Positions 25,379 to 32,858 of a stretch of DNA of 64,000 nucleotides are shown in pieces; the first letter of the stretch is position 1; every line of letters begins with the position of its first letter. The notes under the pieces were generated by a model. That model worked only from the letters and a program-made list of their open reading frames with translations. It was not told the DNA's origin and did no database searches. This stretch comes from Arthrobacter sp. 135MFCol5.1. GTDB taxonomy: Bacteria > Actinomycetota > Actinomycetes > Actinomycetales > Micrococcaceae. A program made the translations under genes and the position numbers. The DNA is taken from the NCBI RefSeq assembly GCF_000374865.1, contig NZ_KB895461.1, positions 101,657 to 165,656 on the forward strand. Direction: 5' to 3'.

Positions 25379-26143
25379 CTAGGCCGCTGCCGGGTAGGCA
25401 GTGACCACAACATTCTTGCCCCACGGATCTTCCGTGTAGCAACTGATCAGGACCAGCCGGTTGGGCACCATGTCCCAGACCGGGCTGTCCTTCAGGGTGG
25501 ACTTCACGTAGGTGGTGACACTGTCCACCTTGTAGGTGATGGTGCCGGCAGCGGTTTCCACCTCAAAGCGGTCGCCCACGGCCGCCGTTGAACTGAGGTG
25601 GTTGAAGGGGGCGTCCGCGCCCTCCCAGCTGTGGCCGATCACGTAGGTGGTGTTGCCGGAGCCTTTGCCCGGGACTCCGAACGGTGTCAGCCAGTAGCCG
25701 TCCTTGGTGGCAGGCGGCTCGATGGTCCGGCTGGACTGGGCGGCGCCATCGAGGTCCAGGGGATGGATGGCCACATCGAAGTCAGCGGAGGGGTAGCGGA
25801 TGTGGACGGGTTGCGCCGCAGCCGGAAGCTGGGGTCCTGCCGGGGCCGCCGAGCCCGGGATTGCGGCCGGTGACGCCTGGACAGGGGCGGACGTGGCATC
25901 CGGCGTGCCTGTTGACGCCATCGGGGCGGCCGCACTGCCGGACGGAACGGCGCCTGGCGTCATGGGGACCGTGACCGCGGAGCCGGTGTGGGACGCCGCG
26001 TGTCCTTGGGGGAACAACGGACTGCCAAAGGTGAACGACAGGAAGGCCACCACGCCGCAGGAGAGGATGGCCAGGTCGCCCCGGTTCACGCGCCGCCACG
26101 GCCGCCTGGCCCGGGCAGCATGCCGGCTCCGTTCCTGTGGCAT
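25379..26143 (-). CDS. class F sortase
   Basis: The 254-residue protein has a cytoplasmic basic N-terminus, a transmembrane helix (about 22-45), an Ala/Pro/Thr linker and a sortase domain (about 110-250). The catalytic His171 is in YVIGHSW and Cys235 in LVLISCYT. The domain is similar to class F transpeptidases of Actinobacteria, which join surface proteins to the cell wall. No arginine follows Cys235; Lys243 (WGKN) sits where the conserved Arg is expected. The gene lies downstream of a surface-protein gene, from which a terminator hairpin separates it, so it may have its own promoter. Confidence 0.88.
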   Translation of the reverse strand: MPQERSRHAARARRPWRRVNRGDLAILSCGVVAFLSFTFGSPLFPQGHAASHTGSAVTVPMTPGAVPSGSAAAPMASTGTPDATSAPVQASPAAIPGSAAPAGPQLPAAAQPVHIRYPSADFDVAIHPLDLDGAAQSSRTIEPPATKDGYWLTPFGVPGKGSGNTTYVIGHSWEGADAPFNHLSSTAAVGDRFEVETAAGTITYKVDSVTTYVKSTLKDSPVWDMVPNRLVLISCYTEDPWGKNVVVTAYPAAA

Positions 26144-26172
26144 GGCACTCCTCCTGCGTTGTTCGGTGGTGG

Positions 26173-26213
26173 AAGGAAGGCGTCCTGCCGGGCACTGGCA
26201 GGACGCCTTCCTT
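26173..26213 (-). terminator. terminator hairpin between surface-protein and sortase genes
   Basis: A 17-bp stem (26173-26189 with 26197-26213) and a 7-base loop lie 33 bases after the surface-protein stop on the minus strand. There is no clear T run. It could terminate or attenuate read-through into the sortase gene. Confidence 0.8.
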
Positions 26214-26245
26214 GTCGCGGGGCCGCTGCGAGCGGCCTGTCCCGG

Positions 26246-26962
26246 CTAGCCGGCGCTGTTCACGGAGCGGGACCGGCGGCGTACTGCCACCGCAGCTCCT
26301 GCGGCCGCCAGTGCCCCCACGCCGGCAAGCCATGCCGGGCCGCCGTCCCGGGCGTCAACCGCCGTCTGGGCGTTGAAGCCCTGGTTGGTTCCCACGCTGA
26401 CTGGGGCTGCCACCGGAGCGGCCTGGGCTGCGGCCTGCGGGGACGCGGCAACCTGCTGGGCGGCAGCGGGCTGGGCCGGCGCGGCCGCAGCGACGACCGG
26501 GGCCGGCGGGTTGACCACCGGAGCCGCGGCCGGCGGCTGCACCACGGGCTGAGCGACGACGACGGGCGGATCGACGGCCGGCGGTGTGACCACGGGGGGA
26601 TCGACGACGACCGGCGGTGTCACGACCGGCGGTGTCACGACTGGCGGGGTCACCACGGGAGGATCGACGACGACGGGAGGATCGATGACCTCGCCCGGGG
26701 GCAGCGGCGCGCAATTGGCGACGTAGAGGATCTTTCCTGCGTTGGTCCAGTTCTTTCCCTGTGGAAGTTTGGGCGTTGGCGGGATGATGTCTTGTGCATG
26801 CTGGTCGTGACCGCCAATCCCGTTGACGTTGAACGACAACGGCGTCAGGCCGCCGCTTCCCTGATGGCAGACCACCACCTGGTCGGAGGCCGCCATGGCG
26901 GGTGCTGTGACGCTGAGCAGGCCCAGCCCCATCACCCCCAGTGTGGCTAAGGTGCGTTTCAT
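26246..26962 (-). CDS. secreted, membrane-anchored surface protein with Pro/Val repeats
   Basis: The 238-residue protein has a signal peptide (1 to about 24, ending APAMAA), a small domain (about 25-90) with VVVCHQG ... NGIGGHDQHAQDIIPP ... NWT ... NC, a DPPVV/TPPVV repeat region (about 92-140), an Ala/Pro linker and a C-terminal hydrophobic helix followed by RRRSRS. The VCH...DIIPP domain recurs in actinobacterial surface proteins, to my memory, with no known function. The tail resembles a sortase signal, but no LPxTG is present; NAQTAV near the C-terminal helix is the only Q-T-like candidate. It sits next to a class F sortase, which may anchor it. Confidence 0.85.
   Translation of the reverse strand: MKRTLATLGVMGLGLLSVTAPAMAASDQVVVCHQGSGGLTPLSFNVNGIGGHDQHAQDIIPPTPKLPQGKNWTNAGKILYVANCAPLPPGEVIDPPVVVDPPVVTPPVVTPPVVTPPVVVDPPVVTPPAVDPPVVVAQPVVQPPAAAPVVNPPAPVVAAAAPAQPAAAQQVAASPQAAAQAAPVAAPVSVGTNQGFNAQTAVDARDGGPAWLAGVGALAAAGAAVAVRRRSRSVNSAG
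26565..26687 (-). repeat. tandem DPPVV/TPPVV-encoding repeats
   Basis: On the minus strand about ten short units of 12-18 bases encode alternating Asp/Thr-Pro-Pro-Val-Val. The units are nearly identical at DNA level, so copy number could vary between strains by slippage. They form the stalk between the extracellular domain and the wall-proximal part of the surface protein. Confidence 0.8.
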
Positions 26963-27238
26963 CTTTTCTCCCCATATATATGTGTGAAACGGACCATGGT
27001 GGGGAAAGGCAGCGGTGGCGCCAATGGCCCCAGCAGCACGGTCAGCTTGCGTGAGTTTTCAGGCTAGGGGCGCCCCCGAAGGCAGTCGCGAGTAGCGGCT
27101 ACTCGTCTTTTCTGCGGCCGGGGCGGCCAGGTTACTTGCGGGTACCCTAAAAGCCGCACGGCCCACCTGCTTCCGCTGCAAAGCCTTGTCCGCCACCTGC
27201 GCCCCGCCTAACGTTTTAAGTGACGCAGGGAGGTGAAC

Positions 27239-27439
27239 ATGGAAATCTTCATGTGGTGGCTGGACCTGGACCTTGCAAGCAAAGAGTGGCTCCGGGAAAA
27301 CCTCTATGCGGAGGAGTTGCCGCTTCCGGTACTCCAGGGCATTGCGGAGGCCGGCGGACCCCACCCCGGTAATCCGGCGGCCGTCCTTAACGCCGCCGAC
27401 TGGGACTTTATCCAGACCCAATCGGAGTTCGTGGACTGA
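27239..27439 (+). CDS. small protein of unknown function
   Basis: The 66-residue protein MEIFMWWLDLDLASKEWLRENLYAEELPLPVLQGIAEAGG... is acidic with a Trp-rich start. GGGAGG ends 5 bases before ATG 27239; the GTG at 27233 overlaps that site, so it is not the start. I do not recognise a family. It stands just upstream of the BNR-repeat gene on the same strand, 51 bases apart. The 276 bases before it (26963-27238) hold no gene that I can see. Confidence 0.7.
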   Translation: MEIFMWWLDLDLASKEWLRENLYAEELPLPVLQGIAEAGGPHPGNPAAVLNAADWDFIQTQSEFVD

Positions 27440-27490
27440 ACGCCTGCGGGACCTTGGAAACCATTGCGCGCTGATCCCTCGGGTGGTTGC

Positions 27491-28597
27491 ATGGTGCGCA
27501 TGGCAACGGCGCAAACATTCCTCCTGGCGATCGGCACTAAAAAGGGACTCTGGCTGGCCACAAGCCAGGACCGGCAGGAGTGGTCTTTCACCGGGCCCCA
27601 TTTCCTGATGGCAGAAATCCCCAGCATCGGGATCGACACCAGGGAGGGCCGCACCAGGATCATGGTGGGAGTCAGCAGCCCGCACTGGGGTCCCACGGTG
27701 GCGCACTCCGATGACCTCGGCGCCACCTGGACCGAGCCGGAGCACGGGGCCATCAGGTTCCCGGAGGACACGGGCGCGGCCTTGGAGCGCGTCTGGCAGA
27801 TCTATCCGGACGCGGAGTCACGCCCCGGTGTGGTGTGGGCAGGAGCCGAACCCATCTCGGTGTGGAAGTCCACGGACGGCGGCGAGCACTTCGAGCTGAA
27901 CCGGGGTTTGTGGGACCACCCCCACCGCAGCGAATGGGGAGCCGGCTATGGCGGGGCGGCGGCGCACTCGATCGTGGTCCACCCCGGAGGGGACACCGTC
28001 CACGTGGCCATGAGCACCGGCGGCGTTTACCGCTCGCTCGACGGTGGCACGTCGTGGGAAGCGCGCAACAAGGGAATCTCCGCGTACTTCATGCCGGATC
28101 CCAACCCCGAGTTTGGCCAGTGCGTGCACAAGATCGCGGCGGACGCGGTGGTGGACGGGCGCCTCTACGCGCAAAACCATCACGGGGTCTACCGGACGGA
28201 CAACAATGCCGAGAGCTGGGACTCCATCGCCGAGGGCCTGCCGGCCGATTTCGGCTTCGTCATGCTGGCCCACCCGCGCAGGGCGGGGACGGCATGGGTG
28301 GTTCCGCTGAAGGCCGACGGCGAACGCATCCCGCCCGGGGGCCAGCTCGCCGTGCACCGGACGGACGATGCCGGGGACACCTGGACGAGGCTCGATGCCG
28401 GCCTGCCGGACAAGGAATACAACAGCGTGCTCCGGGATGCGGCGTCGGTGGACACGGCCGAGCCGGCGGGGGTGTACTTCGGCACCCGGGGAGGGACCGT
28501 TTACGCGAGTGCGGATGAGGGCGGAACGTTCACGGAAGTGGCCACCCACCTGCCGGACGTCCTGTGTGTGCGGGCGGCAGTGGTGGCCGGTGCCTGA
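27491..28597 (+). CDS. BNR/sialidase-like beta-propeller protein
   Basis: The protein of about 368 residues has repeated Asp-box (BNR) motifs: SDDLGATWTEP, STDGGEHFELN, SLDGGTSWEARN, RTDNNAESWDSIAEG, RTDDAGDTWTRL and SADEGGTFTEV. Each follows the S/R-x-D-x-G-x-T-W pattern, indicating a beta-propeller. There is no signal peptide, so it is cytoplasmic rather than a secreted sialidase, and catalytic sialidase residues cannot be claimed. ATG 27491 is used; ATG 27500 is possible. Its last codons overlap the start of a MoaD/ThiS-like gene, so the two products are probably made together. Function is unknown. Confidence 0.85.
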   Translation: MVRMATAQTFLLAIGTKKGLWLATSQDRQEWSFTGPHFLMAEIPSIGIDTREGRTRIMVGVSSPHWGPTVAHSDDLGATWTEPEHGAIRFPEDTGAALERVWQIYPDAESRPGVVWAGAEPISVWKSTDGGEHFELNRGLWDHPHRSEWGAGYGGAAAHSIVVHPGGDTVHVAMSTGGVYRSLDGGTSWEARNKGISAYFMPDPNPEFGQCVHKIAADAVVDGRLYAQNHHGVYRTDNNAESWDSIAEGLPADFGFVMLAHPRRAGTAWVVPLKADGERIPPGGQLAVHRTDDAGDTWTRLDAGLPDKEYNSVLRDAASVDTAEPAGVYFGTRGGTVYASADEGGTFTEVATHLPDVLCVRAAVVAGA

Positions 28598-28877
28598 CAT
28601 TTCGTTGGTGCTTCCCAGCGTCCTGCAGCCCTTGGCCGGCGGGCAGTCCGTGCTGACTGCACCCGCCGACGGGCCGGTGACGGTGGGAAAACTCCTTGAC
28701 TCGGTGGCCGCCGACTACGCCATCCTGGGCCGGCGGCTCCGCGACGAAACCGGCGCGCTGCGGCGGTTCGTCAACATCTACGTGGGTGGCGACGAGGTGC
28801 GGCGGCAGCAGGGCCTGGACACTGAAGTCGCGCCGGGCCAGGAGGTCCTGGTGATCCAGTCGGTGGCGGGCGGCTGA
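28590..28877 (+). CDS. MoaD/ThiS family ubiquitin-like sulfur carrier protein
   Basis: The 95-residue protein starts at GTG 28590, overlapping the BNR gene stop by 8 bases. It shows the MoaD/ThiS beta-grasp pattern: a short beta strand, LLDSVAADYAILGRRL, RFVNIYVGGDEVRRQQGLDTEVAPGQEVLVIQSVAGG. The C-terminus ends in Gly-Gly, as needed for adenylation and thiocarboxylate formation. Neither MoaE, MoeB, ThiF nor ThiG lies nearby. It may carry sulfur for an unidentified pathway or modify a protein. Confidence 0.85.
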   Translation: MPDISLVLPSVLQPLAGGQSVLTAPADGPVTVGKLLDSVAADYAILGRRLRDETGALRRFVNIYVGGDEVRRQQGLDTEVAPGQEVLVIQSVAGG

Positions 28878-28897
28878 ACGGCAGTGCCCGGTCGGCC

Positions 28898-28935
28898 TGG
28901 CGGCGGGCAGTCCTGACTGACTGCGCCCGCCGCCA
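28898..28935. terminator. bidirectional terminator hairpin
   Basis: An 11-bp perfect stem (28898-28908 with 28925-28935), with a further inner pairing, lies between two convergent genes, the ThiS-like gene and the small minus-strand gene. No long T tract follows. Confidence 0.75.
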
Positions 28936-28947
28936 AACGTCCGGTGC

Positions 28948-29184
28948 CTAGGCCACGCGCCACACGCTGCATTCGTCCGTATTGATGGCTTTCCGGACCC
29001 CCGTGATCCGGTCCAGGATCCAGACCACGCCGATCCCGGGGGCGGTTTCCTGGACACTGCCGCGGCGGATCACCACGTCGTCGTAGGAGGGCCCCACCGA
29101 GAGGCGGGCTTCGATTTCATCACCGCGGTGGAGCTGGTCCAGTGCGCGGACTCTGGTTACATGCGTGGTCGCCTTCTTCAACAT
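28948..29184 (-). CDS. small protein of unknown function
   Basis: The 78-residue protein MLKKATTHVTRVRALDQLHRGDEIEARLSVGPSYDDVVIRRGSV... ends in DECSVWRVA and looks like a compact beta-rich domain. GGAGG lies 7 bases before ATG. I cannot name a family. It is separated from the convergent ThiS-like gene by the hairpin and lies 123 bases from the aminotransferase gene. Confidence 0.7.
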   Translation of the reverse strand: MLKKATTHVTRVRALDQLHRGDEIEARLSVGPSYDDVVIRRGSVQETAPGIGVVWILDRITGVRKAINTDECSVWRVA

Positions 29185-29307
29185 CGCGGGGCCTCCTGGC
29201 TGGAGCTGGTGCCGGCTCTTGCCTGCGTTAACCAGTGTGGGCGCGGATTGTTGCGTGCCGGTTTCCTCGCGGTTAGGGCGCGGTTAGTTCTTCGCGCCGC
29301 GGCGGTT

Positions 29308-30534
29308 TCATGCCGCTGTTCCGCCCCGGTAGGCGGCCAGGAAGCTGGATATCCGGCGGACCGCTTCCTCGATGTCCAGCACCGAGGGGAGGATCACGAA
29401 GCGGAAGTGGTCCGGTGCGGGCCAGTTGAAGGCCGAGCCGTGGGAGACCAGGATCTTTTGGTCCCGGAGCAGGTCCAGGACGAACTGTTCGTCGCTCTTA
29501 ATGGGGTAGAGCTCCGGATCCAGGCGGGGAAAGAGATACATGGCGCCCGACGCCGGCACGCAGGTGACGCCGGGGATGGCCGTGAGCAGCTTGTGGGCGA
29601 GGTCGCGCTGTTCCCGCAGCCGGCCGCCCGGCTTCACCAGGGCCTCGATGCTCTGGTAGCCGCCCAGGCAGGTCTGGATGGCGTGTTGGGCGGGTACGTT
29701 GGCACACAGGCGCAGCGACGCGAGCAGTTCCAGGGCTTCGCGGTAACCGGCGGTAGCGGCCAGCGGCCCGGTGACGGCCACCCAGCCGGCCCGGTAGCCG
29801 GGCATCCGGTACGCCTTGGACAGCCCGCTGAACGTCAGGCAGCAGATGTCCTCGGCAACCGCCGCGGTATGGATGTGCTGGGCATCCGCGTACAGCACTT
29901 TTTCGTAGATCTCGTCAGAGAACAGGACCAGGTTGTGCTTCCGGGCCAATGCCGCGAACTGCTCCAGGATGTGGCGCGGGTAGACGGCGCCGGTGGGGTT
30001 GTTCGGGTTGATGATCACGATGCCCTTGGTGCGGGCAGTGATCTTCGCTTCCACATCGGCCATGTCCGGCCACCAGTTCTCCGCTTCGTCGCAGAGGTAG
30101 TGCACCGGCTTGCCGCCGGTCAGGGTCACGGCGGCCGTCCACAGCGGATAATCCGGTGCCGGGACCAGGATTTCGTCGCCGTTTTCCAGGAACGCCTGCA
30201 GGCACATGTTGATCAGTTCGCTGACGCCGTTGCCGATCACGATGTCCTCGACGCCGATATTCATCAGGCCCCGGGTCTGGTAATACTGCGAGATGGCGGT
30301 CCGCGCCGTGAAGATACCCTTGGAATCGCTGTAGCCCTGGGCGCCGCGGAGGTGGTGGATCATGTCCACCACCACGGACTCCGGCGCTTCCAGCCCGAAA
30401 GGTGCGGTGTCCCCAAGGTTCATCTTGAGGATCCGGTGGCCCTCGGCCTCCATGTTCTTGGCCGCCTGCAGGATCGGTCCCCGGAGTTCGTACCGGACGT
30501 TCTGGAGTTTGCTGGAATGTTGCATGGCGCGCAT
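29308..30534 (-). CDS. PLP-dependent aminotransferase, AlaA/AspC class
   Basis: The 408-residue protein is a fold-type I aminotransferase. The PLP lysine is in SGLSKAYRMPGYRAGW (Lys240), and NPNNPTGAVYP, LFSDEIYEKVLYAD and the C-terminal FRFVILPS are conserved. It is closest by eye to alanine/glutamate-pyruvate aminotransferases (AlaA). ATG 30534 is chosen, as a start further upstream lacks family sequence. It is divergent from the AEC transporter, and neither neighbour explains its substrate. It works in cytoplasmic amino-acid metabolism. Confidence 0.92.
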   Translation of the reverse strand: MRAMQHSSKLQNVRYELRGPILQAAKNMEAEGHRILKMNLGDTAPFGLEAPESVVVDMIHHLRGAQGYSDSKGIFTARTAISQYYQTRGLMNIGVEDIVIGNGVSELINMCLQAFLENGDEILVPAPDYPLWTAAVTLTGGKPVHYLCDEAENWWPDMADVEAKITARTKGIVIINPNNPTGAVYPRHILEQFAALARKHNLVLFSDEIYEKVLYADAQHIHTAAVAEDICCLTFSGLSKAYRMPGYRAGWVAVTGPLAATAGYREALELLASLRLCANVPAQHAIQTCLGGYQSIEALVKPGGRLREQRDLAHKLLTAIPGVTCVPASGAMYLFPRLDPELYPIKSDEQFVLDLLRDQKILVSHGSAFNWPAPDHFRFVILPSVLDIEEAVRRISSFLAAYRGGTAA

Positions 30535-30689
30535 GGTTGATTTTTTCACACCCGCCGGTCCGCGGCGTGCGGCAGCCCACGTCGTGGACGCCTGCCGACC
30601 GAAGGCCACTTGTTCGATAAGTTGGATACTTGTAGTCCCACTTGTCCCGAACCGGGCATCAGTCGCGGGACCGGAAGGAAGTACCTCCT

Positions 30690-31613
30690 ATGGGCGGAGT
30701 GCTCATCGGCCTCGCCGTGATCGGCGTCGTCATCGCCGTGGGCTACCTTGCTGCGCGCTGCGGCCTGGGCGACGAACCCACCATCATGGCACTGACCCGG
30801 ACCGCCTTCTTTATCACCAACCCGGTGCTGCTCTTCACGGTGGTGTTGAAATCGGATCTGTCAGTGGTCTTCTCCGCCTACGTACCGCTGGCCGTGATCA
30901 CGGCCGCCGCCACCGCGTTGCTGTATGTGGCAGCCAGCCGGATCTGGTTTCCGCGGCCGCTTGCGGAGACGGCCGTCGGCGCGATGGCGGGGTCCTATGT
31001 CAACGCCAACAACATTGGCATCCCCATCACGCTCTACGCCTTGGGGGACGCCACACCTGTGGCCCCCGTGCTCCTGGTCCAGCTGCTCCTGTTCGCCCCG
31101 CTGGTCCTCACCCTGCTGGACCTCTCCGCCGCGGGACGGTTCTCTCCCCGGCTGATGCTCACCCAGCCCTTCCGGAACCCCATGATCATCGCCTCGCTCC
31201 TGGGCGTGGTCCTGGCCGCGTTGCACGTGGAGCTCCCGGCCCCGGTGATGGCCCCGCTGACGCTCCTGGGCGGGGCGGCCGTCCCGGTGGTGCTGCTGGC
31301 ATTCGGGATGTCCCTGCGCGGAACCACCATGCTTCGAAGTGCCGGCCACACCCCCGAAATCCTTACTGCCACGGCACTGAAGTCAGCAGTGATGCCCGTG
31401 GTGGCCTTCGTCGTCGGACGCTTTCTGTTCAACCTTGACCATCACATGCTTCTGGGCGTGGTGCTCATGGCGGCACTTCCTTCGGCGCAGAACGTGTTCC
31501 TGTTTGCCAGCAAGTACGGCCGGGGCGTGGCCGTGGCACGGGAAACCATCCTGCTGTCCACTGCCGCCGCGGCGCCGGTGCTGGTGCTGATCGTCTGGCT
31601 TTTGGCCGCCTGA
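30690..31613 (+). CDS. AEC (auxin efflux carrier) family transporter
   Basis: The 307-residue protein has ten hydrophobic helices in two AEC half-repeats. The motif NANNIGIPI in the fourth helix and the C-terminal MAALPSAQNVFLFASKY are diagnostic. Bacterial AEC members often move dicarboxylates, malonate or amino acids. ATG 30690 follows GGAAGGAAG. It diverges from the aminotransferase gene across a 155-base spacer. Substrate is unknown. Confidence 0.92.
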   Translation: MGGVLIGLAVIGVVIAVGYLAARCGLGDEPTIMALTRTAFFITNPVLLFTVVLKSDLSVVFSAYVPLAVITAAATALLYVAASRIWFPRPLAETAVGAMAGSYVNANNIGIPITLYALGDATPVAPVLLVQLLLFAPLVLTLLDLSAAGRFSPRLMLTQPFRNPMIIASLLGVVLAALHVELPAPVMAPLTLLGGAAVPVVLLAFGMSLRGTTMLRSAGHTPEILTATALKSAVMPVVAFVVGRFLFNLDHHMLLGVVLMAALPSAQNVFLFASKYGRGVAVARETILLSTAAAAPVLVLIVWLLAA

Positions 31614-31663
31614 AACCGTGCCGCCCTACCGTCGAGGGGTGCGGCCGGGCAAGAATGGGCGCT

Positions 31664-32752
31664 ATGGAACTTCCCGTGATGCCGCCCGTCCCGCCCATGC
31701 TCGCCAAGGCCGTCAGCGGCATCGATGGCATTCCAGGCGGCGGGGACCTCAGCTACGAGCCCAAATGGGACGGCTTCCGGTCCATCATCTTCAGGGATGG
31801 GGACGACCTGGAGATCGGCAGCCGCAATGAGAAACCCATGACCCGGTACTTCCCGGAACTGGTGGCCGCCCTGAAGGAGAACCTGCCGCCCCGCTGCGTG
31901 GTGGACGGCGAGATCATCCTGGTGGGCGCCTCCGGAGACCGGCTCGATTTCGATACCCTGCAGCAGCGCATCCACCCCGCCGCCAGCCGGGTGAAGCTGC
32001 TGGCCCAGCAGACACCTGCCTCCTTCGTGGCCTTCGACCTCCTGGCCCTGGGCGATGACGACTACACCGGCCGGCCGTTCTCGGAGCGGCGGGCAGCCCT
32101 CGAGAAGGCGCTCGCGGGCAGCAGCGCGCCCGTCCACCTGACGGCAGCCACTACGGACAAGGACACCGCCGCGCAGTGGTTTGAGCAGTTCGAGGGGGCG
32201 GGCCTGGACGGTATCGTGGCCAAGCGGCTGGAGGGCCGCTACGAACCTGACAAGCGCGTGATGTTCAAGGTCAAGCACGAACGGACCGCTGACTGCGTGG
32301 TGGCCGGCTACCGGCTCCACAAGAGCGGGCCCGACGCCATCGGTTCCCTGCTGCTGGGCTTGTACAAGGACGACGGCGGCCTGGCCAGCGTGGGCGTGAT
32401 CGGCGCCTTCCCGATGAAGCGGCGCAAGGAATTGTTCAACGAGCTCCAGCCGCTGGTGACGGACTTCGACCACCACCCGTGGGCCTGGGCCAAGCAGGAG
32501 GAGGGTGAGCGGACGCCGCGGAACGCCGAGGGCAGCCGCTGGAGCGCCGGCAAGGACCTGTCCTTCATTCCCCTGCGGCCCGAGCTCGTGGTGGAAGTCC
32601 GCTACGACCACATGGAGGGCGAGAGGTTCCGGCACACCGCGCAGTTCAATCGCTGGCGCACGGACCGGGACCCGGAATCCTGTACCTACGCCCAGCTCGA
32701 GGAGCCGGTGAACTTCGACCTCGCTTCGGTGCTGGAGACCGGCCGGCCGTAG
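31664..32752 (+). CDS. ligC: ATP-dependent DNA ligase (LigC type)
   Basis: The 362-residue protein has the adenylation domain with the active-site lysine in EPKWDGFRS (Lys34), the motifs EIGSRNEKPMTRYFPEL, CVVDGEI and DGIVAKRL, and an OB-fold domain with SFIPLRPELVVEVRYDHMEGERFRH. This size and pattern fit actinobacterial LigC, a backup repair ligase, rather than LigD, which adds polymerase and nuclease domains. No Ku gene lies nearby. ATG 31664 is preferred for family fit; ATG 31655 adds three residues. Ligation is of nicked DNA using ATP. Confidence 0.92.
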   Translation: MELPVMPPVPPMLAKAVSGIDGIPGGGDLSYEPKWDGFRSIIFRDGDDLEIGSRNEKPMTRYFPELVAALKENLPPRCVVDGEIILVGASGDRLDFDTLQQRIHPAASRVKLLAQQTPASFVAFDLLALGDDDYTGRPFSERRAALEKALAGSSAPVHLTAATTDKDTAAQWFEQFEGAGLDGIVAKRLEGRYEPDKRVMFKVKHERTADCVVAGYRLHKSGPDAIGSLLLGLYKDDGGLASVGVIGAFPMKRRKELFNELQPLVTDFDHHPWAWAKQEEGERTPRNAEGSRWSAGKDLSFIPLRPELVVEVRYDHMEGERFRHTAQFNRWRTDRDPESCTYAQLEEPVNFDLASVLETGRP

Positions 32753-32786
32753 CAGACTGCTGCGGAAGCAGCCCACCTTTATCAAA

Positions 32787-32822
32787 GGAAAGCCCGCCAT
32801 TTGGGGGAATGGCGGGCTTTCC
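32787..32822. terminator. bidirectional terminator between ligC and the MFS gene
   Basis: A perfect 15-bp stem (32787-32801 with 32808-32822) surrounds a 6-base loop and sits between convergent genes. An AAAGGAA/TTTCC flank supplies a short A/T tract on both sides. Confidence 0.88.
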
Positions 32823-32858
32823 GGCTCTAAAACCGGGCTGGTGTGACGCTTTCGGCGC

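Noticed and set aside
26565..26687. CRISPR-like array from short repeated units
   Set aside because: The units are contiguous, in frame and code for Pro/Val repeats, with no spacers.
27491..28597. Secreted sialidase
   Set aside because: Asp boxes alone do not prove sialidase activity, and there is no signal peptide.
29128..30540. 470-codon plus-strand frame over the aminotransferase
   Set aside because: The minus-strand aminotransferase has clear PLP motifs; the plus-strand frame is a shadow with no recognisable domain.
31442..32800. 452-codon minus-strand frame opposite ligC
   Set aside because: The ligase motifs on the plus strand are unambiguous; the opposite frame is a shadow.
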